A stretch of DNA of 64,000 nucleotides, taken from positions 1 through 64,000 of the forward strand of contig JAPPKD010000172.1 in the NCBI GenBank assembly GCA_028820215.1, in the 5' to 3' direction. Below, one piece after another: positions 60,735-64,000 of the stretch. Position 1 is the first letter of the stretch; each line of letters begins with the position of its first letter. The notes below the pieces were generated by a model. It was not told the origin of the DNA, did no database searches, and saw only the letters and a list, made by a program, of their open reading frames with translations. The translations under genes and the position numbers were made by a program. This DNA is from Spirochaetaceae bacterium (GTDB taxonomy: Bacteria > Spirochaetota > Spirochaetia > SZUA-6 > Bin103).

Positions 60735-61532
60735 CTACCCGAGCATGTCCTTGAAGGCTCCCGCCGGCACCGCCGCGGGCCGGCCGAGCATCCACTGCCA
60801 CATCTCGCTGCGCAGCTCCCACTCCTTGTAGTGGTCGGAGGAGTGGTCGACCGGACCGACGCGCGCTCGGATGCGGCCGTGAGCGACTTCCGCGACCGTC
60901 TCCGGATCGTGGTTCCAGGTCGGCTCCGTGGGAGCGGTCTGACGGTCGAACAGGAACTTGAACATGTAGCGATAGCGGTCGGTCAGGTTGCGGCTGGCGG
61001 CGTGCCACAGGTCGTAATGGGTGATGGCCACGGTCCCTGCCGGGACCGCCAGGGCCACCTGGTCCTTGATGTTGGCGTAGGTCGCCATCCGCTCGGTGGG
61101 GGCGTTGCGGAAGTGGGTGCCGGGCATGATCATGGTCGGCCCCTGCTCCAGCGGCACCTCGTGCGGGTAGTACATCGCCAGCACGCACCAGACTTGGTGA
61201 TGGCGCACGTTGGTGCCGTCCTGATGCCAGCTCTGACTGCGTGAACCCGGCGCGTTCACGTGCAGGTGGCGATGGCCGTTCATCGCGTAGTCTCCGCCCA
61301 GGAGGCTGATCAACGCGCCGCGCACCTCCGGATGGTCGTAGACCTCGTGCAGCAACGGGACCGACGCGAGCACTCCGTTGCCCCCGTCGTCCACCTGCCC
61401 GCACTGCTCGGCGATCGCCTCGTTGAGGCCCGCCGGGTACTCCGGGTGCAGCAGGTGATAGCCGTGGGTGACGAAGTGAAGCACCTCGTCGTCCGAGAGC
61501 AGCCGCGGCGGCTGCGTACGCAGATCAGTCAT
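60735..61532 (-). CDS. Phytanoyl-CoA dioxygenase family protein (PhyH 5)
   Basis: Fe(II)/2-oxoglutarate oxygenase (265 aa). Iron ligands His103 and Asp105 (SWHQDGTNVR), distal His177 (LWHAASRNL) and Arg186 or Arg188. ATG 61532 was chosen because homology starts at this point (MTDLRTQPPR); it overlaps the upstream 107-residue gene by eight bases. GMP-type motif variation around HLHVNAPGSRSQ distinguishes it from the other four paralogues. Confidence 0.88.
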   Translation of the reverse strand: MTDLRTQPPRLLSDDEVLHFVTHGYHLLHPEYPAGLNEAIAEQCGQVDDGGNGVLASVPLLHEVYDHPEVRGALISLLGGDYAMNGHRHLHVNAPGSRSQSWHQDGTNVRHHQVWCVLAMYYPHEVPLEQGPTMIMPGTHFRNAPTERMATYANIKDQVALAVPAGTVAITHYDLWHAASRNLTDRYRYMFKFLFDRQTAPTEPTWNHDPETVAEVAHGRIRARVGPVDHSSDHYKEWELRSEMWQWMLGRPAAVPAGAFKDMLG

Positions 61533-61848
61533 CGAACTCCTCCAGTTTCTCGAGGATGAACTCCTGCCCCAGCACGTCGATCTCGCGATCGTCGAACGGC
61601 GCCCGCTGCTGCGGAAAGTGAACGACCCGCCAGCCGTCCACGATGGCGTCGTGGACGTTGCGGTAGGGCAGCTCCGGGGCCTGCGGATCGATCTCCGTAA
61701 CCGCTCCGGCGACCGGCTCGTGGATGGCGGCGGCCACCAGGTCGGCATAGATGCTCGGGTTGACGGCGTGCAGATACAGCAGCCTCTGGCGCAGCCGGGA
61801 GCGGGATCCCGGATCGGCTGGCGAGGGCGTCGAGGAGGGGGACATCAC
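61525..61848 (-). CDS. Small protein of unknown function coupled to PhyH 5
   Basis: A 107-residue protein I do not recognise. It starts at GTG 61848 or ATG 61845 and overlaps the PhyH gene by eight bases, so the two are likely co-translated. The sequence has a short helical region (LRQRLLYLHAVNPSIYADLVAAAIHE) and an acidic C-terminus (DDREIDVLGQEFILEKLEEFDD). No cysteines or membrane segment. It might be an accessory or regulatory partner of the oxygenase. Confidence 0.6.
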   Translation of the reverse strand: MMSPSSTPSPADPGSRSRLRQRLLYLHAVNPSIYADLVAAAIHEPVAGAVTEIDPQAPELPYRNVHDAIVDGWRVVHFPQQRAPFDDREIDVLGQEFILEKLEEFDD

Positions 61849-61899
61849 GGATGCTCGTGACGGTACCCTACCCGATGGGCGCAGGACGTACGAGATCTC

Positions 61900-63015
61900 C
61901 TATGTGTCTCCCGCGAGCCAGGCCGCCCGGTTCGGTCGCGGATAGACGTACTGGTAGTCGTAGGTGTCCTTGGGAGGAGTCGCGCCGAGCTTCATCGGAT
62001 ACTTCGCGACGGCCTCCTCGACGATGTCCACCCCAAGACCCGGCGTGTCCGGCACGGTGAGGTAGCTGTCTTCGATCTCCGGCTGGGGGGTCATGACCTC
62101 GTACCGTGCCGGGACGTCGTCCTCGCGGTGCTCCAGGATGAGAAAGTTGGGAATGGTCGCCAGGTAATGGACGGCGGCCATCTCCCCGATCGGCCCCAGG
62201 GATCCGTCGTGCGGCGCGATCGTGATGTGGTGCGCTTCGGCCATGCCGGCCAGCTTCTTCATCTGCGACAGCCCCCCGAATCTGCCGGTGTCCGGCTGCG
62301 CGATGTCGATGATCTCGCGCTCGATCAACTCGCGCATGTTGTGAATGTTGGCGACCCGCTCCCCCGACGCGAGCGGGATGTTCACCTCCCGAGCGATGCG
62401 AGCCAGGCCCTCGATGTTCTCCGGCGACACCGGCTCCTCGTAGAAGAGGATTCCGTACTGCTCGAGCTCGCGGCCGATCGCGATCGCGTCGCGCGTCGTC
62501 ATCCACGGGACGCCGTGCAGATCGACCATGAGATCGACGTGGCGACCCACCGCCGCGCGGATGTCCGGGACCAGCTTCGCGGCATGAGCGATGTTGCCGA
62601 CCTTGAGCCCGTCGTAGCCGCGCCGGACCCGGTCCTCGGCGTCCTCGACCGAATCGGCATGGGTGTACACGCGCAGCCGATCGTGCATCTTGCCGCCCAG
62701 GAGATTCCAGACCGGCAGTCCGAGCGCCTTGCCCTTGATGTCCCACAGCGCCATCTCCAGAGCCGACAGGGCGCCGCCTGCCACGATTCCCGTCATGGCC
62801 ACGCCCGAGCGAGAGACGAAGAGCTTGTGCCACAGCTTTTCGACATGGAACGGGTCTTCGCCGATCAGGACCGGCGCGAGGTCCTCGACCGCGGCCGCCA
62901 CCACGCGCGGCCAGCCGCCTCCTTCTCCCACGCCGTGGATGCCTTCATCCGTAAGGACCTTCACGAAGATCCAGCCACGGCCGGTGAGATAGGTCTTGAT
63001 CTCGGTTATCTTCAC
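61900..63015 (-). CDS. Enolase-superfamily dehydratase (galactonate dehydratase-like)
   Basis: Predicted sugar-acid dehydratase (371 aa), mandelate racemase/muconate lactonising group, near the DgoD-like branch. GTG 63015 follows AGGAGG at a spacing of seven and starts the conserved VKITEIKTYLT. Metal ligands: Asp in LMVDLHG, Glu in FYEEPVSPE, Glu in LASGERVAN; catalytic His in IAPHDGSLGP. The usual first lysine motif reads YDGLKVGN, so only one lysine is seen there. Gene order with PIG-L and a peptide-type binding protein suggests one catabolic operon on the minus strand. Confidence 0.88.
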   Translation of the reverse strand: MKITEIKTYLTGRGWIFVKVLTDEGIHGVGEGGGWPRVVAAAVEDLAPVLIGEDPFHVEKLWHKLFVSRSGVAMTGIVAGGALSALEMALWDIKGKALGLPVWNLLGGKMHDRLRVYTHADSVEDAEDRVRRGYDGLKVGNIAHAAKLVPDIRAAVGRHVDLMVDLHGVPWMTTRDAIAIGRELEQYGILFYEEPVSPENIEGLARIAREVNIPLASGERVANIHNMRELIEREIIDIAQPDTGRFGGLSQMKKLAGMAEAHHITIAPHDGSLGPIGEMAAVHYLATIPNFLILEHREDDVPARYEVMTPQPEIEDSYLTVPDTPGLGVDIVEEAVAKYPMKLGATPPKDTYDYQYVYPRPNRAAWLAGDT

Positions 63016-63037
63016 GGGTCGACCTCCTTGTGTGCGG

Positions 63038-63721
63038 TCAGACCAGCCGGTCGAGCAGCAGCGGCTCCGGCGTGAGGGACGCGAACGCCTCGGCATACCG
63101 GCACCGCGCCTCGATGCCCCGCCAGCGGGCGCACGTCGTGTAGAGCTCGACGAGATGCGGTTGCGTCGTGAGCTGCTCGAGCGACGCGATCTTCTGTTCG
63201 AACACCTCCGTGATGTCCACGTAGTGGTCGGGAAAGAACCCAACGCGCGCCGCGGTGCCGATGTTCGGCTCGAAGAAGCGGATGTTGCCCCGCTGTCCGG
63301 CAATCTGGGCGGCCTGAATCGTGCTTGTGACGGTCAGCCAATGCGTCGGATAGGTCACCTCGTCCTTCCAATGCGTGAGGATGACCGATGGGGCGAAGTC
63401 GCCGATCTCGCGTGCCAGACGGTCGAGGCGCTCCCGCGGCATCCTGAGCGGCCCGTCGCCGTACCCGAGCATCGTGGCCTCGATACCCATGGCCTCGGCA
63501 CAGGCGAACGCCTCCTTCTCGCGGATCGCGCGGACCTCCTCAACGGTGATGTCCGGCCGCTGCTCGTACAGGCGCCGACTCTCGTCGGTTTCTCCGCGCG
63601 TCAGCCAGATGACCTTGACGAGGTCGCCGTCCCGCGCATGCCGGATCAGGGTGCCGCCTGCGCGCGAACAGAAGTCGGCGGGGTGCGCGCTCACAGCCAG
63701 GATGCGTTTCCGATCTGCCAT
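63038..63721 (-). CDS. PIG-L/LmbE-family protein with altered active site
   Basis: Zinc-dependent hydrolase of the PIG-L family (227 aa). The first metal motif, normally AHPDD, reads AHPAD here (His13, Ala15, Asp16). The metal-binding His and Asp remain, but the usual catalytic Asp is replaced by Ala. The second motif region is THWKDEVTYPTH. This variant also occurs in the GalB-type 4-oxalomesaconate hydratase branch of the family as I recall it, so a hydratase in aromatic or sugar-acid breakdown is as likely as a deacetylase. It is 22 bases upstream of the dehydratase gene and probably co-transcribed. Confidence 0.8.
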   Translation of the reverse strand: MADRKRILAVSAHPADFCSRAGGTLIRHARDGDLVKVIWLTRGETDESRRLYEQRPDITVEEVRAIREKEAFACAEAMGIEATMLGYGDGPLRMPRERLDRLAREIGDFAPSVILTHWKDEVTYPTHWLTVTSTIQAAQIAGQRGNIRFFEPNIGTAARVGFFPDHYVDITEVFEQKIASLEQLTTQPHLVELYTTCARWRGIEARCRYAEAFASLTPEPLLLDRLV

Positions 63722-63777
63722 GTGTGTGCCGCTGAACCCCCTCCAGATGAGCGCCGGCGCAGCTTACACGAGCGAAG

Positions 63778-63806
63778 CCGGGCCTGCCCCGTGAGGACAA
63801 GCCCGG
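63778..63806 (-). terminator. Hairpin after partial binding-protein gene
   Basis: Inverted repeat 63778-63786 with 63798-63806 (nine pairs, one wobble on the minus strand) lies 24 bases after the binding-protein stop. It separates that gene from the PIG-L gene. No U-tract. Confidence 0.5.
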
Positions 63807-63830
63807 ATCTCCGCCCGCAGAGTCGACCGA

Positions 63831-64000
63831 CTACCCCTTGATGTAGAGCTGATCGACGTTGTACCGCCACTCGGTCGGCGGGTTGTTGAGATCGTAGAAG
63901 TTGCCGACGGTCGCGTCGGCGACGAACACGCCGCTTGGGCCCTTCCCGAGAATGCCGATCGCCCACATGTTCTCGTGGCCCGCCTCTATGATCATGCGCG
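63831..64000 (-). CDS. Peptide-type ABC binding protein, C-terminal end (partial)
   Basis: The last 55 codons of a gene that extends beyond the window. The product reads RMIIEAGHENMWAIGILG, then VFVADATVGNFYDLNN and WRYNVDQLYIKG. The pattern (HENMWAIG, cf. HQENVWIIG in the protein at 8429) is the conserved C-terminal region of family 5 solute-binding proteins. It is the third importer type in this part and is probably linked with the PIG-L/dehydratase genes. Confidence 0.75.
   Translation of the reverse strand, partial: RMIIEAGHENMWAIGILGKGPSGVFVADATVGNFYDLNNPPTEWRYNVDQLYIKG

Noticed and set aside
1..64000. CRISPR array, tRNA or rRNA genes
   Set aside because: No regularly spaced short repeats, no cloverleaf-like sequence with CCA end and no rRNA-like stretch was seen on either strand.

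Overview
The window is a GC-rich, diderm bacterial segment dominated by carbohydrate and peptide uptake and organic-matter catabolism. Four families of evidence point this way. (1) There are three sugar-type and one peptide-type ABC importer clusters whose binding proteins carry ordinary Sec signal peptides. (2) A very large secreted protein ends in an autotransporter-like outer-membrane barrel. (3) Five phytanoyl-CoA-dioxygenase-like (PhyH) oxygenases, two intact sulfatases and one broken one, two FAD oxidoreductases and two enolase-superfamily dehydratases are present. (4) The LplB/YtcP-type permeases come without ATPases. This combination is common in free-living or host-associated (for example marine or sponge) Spirochaetota and similar diderm phyla. 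Taxonomy is an inference only: no rRNA, tRNA or phylogenetic marker is present.

Layout. 0-2.7 kb: end of an AraC-type regulator, then an overlapping histidine kinase/response regulator pair. 2.7-6.5 kb: sugar ABC importer (two permeases, binding protein) closed by a strong terminator. 6.5-8.3 kb: TIM-barrel sugar isomerase/epimerase plus PhyH. 8.4-14.6 kb: oligopeptide-type binding protein, a two-domain esterase and DppB/DppC-like permeases. 14.6-19.3 kb: aldo/keto reductase, PhyH, and a coupled GH127/PhyH pair. 19.6-22.7 kb: a second sugar importer (MalE/F/G type), visibly less GC-rich.

22.7-33.7 kb is a decayed defence and toxin-antitoxin island. It holds four pieces of type I restriction subunit genes (three hsdR 3' ends, and an hsdM/hsdR fusion remnant), three copies of a DUF433 antitoxin gene whose toxins are reduced to stubs, a truncated HicB, an intact BrnT/BrnA pair, an AT-rich OLD-family ATPase/nuclease gene, and HigBA with a nonsense codon in the toxin. 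Two hsdR copies share one nonsense mutation and about 630 identical bases, the signature of recent duplication or gene conversion.

33.7-44 kb: enolase-superfamily enzyme, frameshifted sialidase-like gene, penicillin-acylase relative, HicBA, and the giant repeat/Calx-beta/autotransporter protein. 44.3-49.4 kb: two 95%-identical tandem genes of unknown function, divergent from a third sugar importer. 49.5-64 kb: PhyH, FAD oxidoreductase/sulfatase pair, DUF433/DUF5615 toxin-antitoxin pair, a second FAD oxidoreductase, sulfatase, an AbiE-like pair with a nonsense-interrupted toxin, a broken sulfatase, M29 aminopeptidase, orphan Phd-like antitoxin, PhyH, enolase-superfamily dehydratase, PIG-L-like protein, and the end of another peptide-binding protein.

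A recurrent regulatory signal is a TANNNT box six or seven bases upstream of an ATG or GTG, which suggests leaderless transcription of several genes that lack a Shine-Dalgarno sequence. Genes with SD sequences (AGGAGG) are equally easy to find, so two initiation modes appear to coexist.
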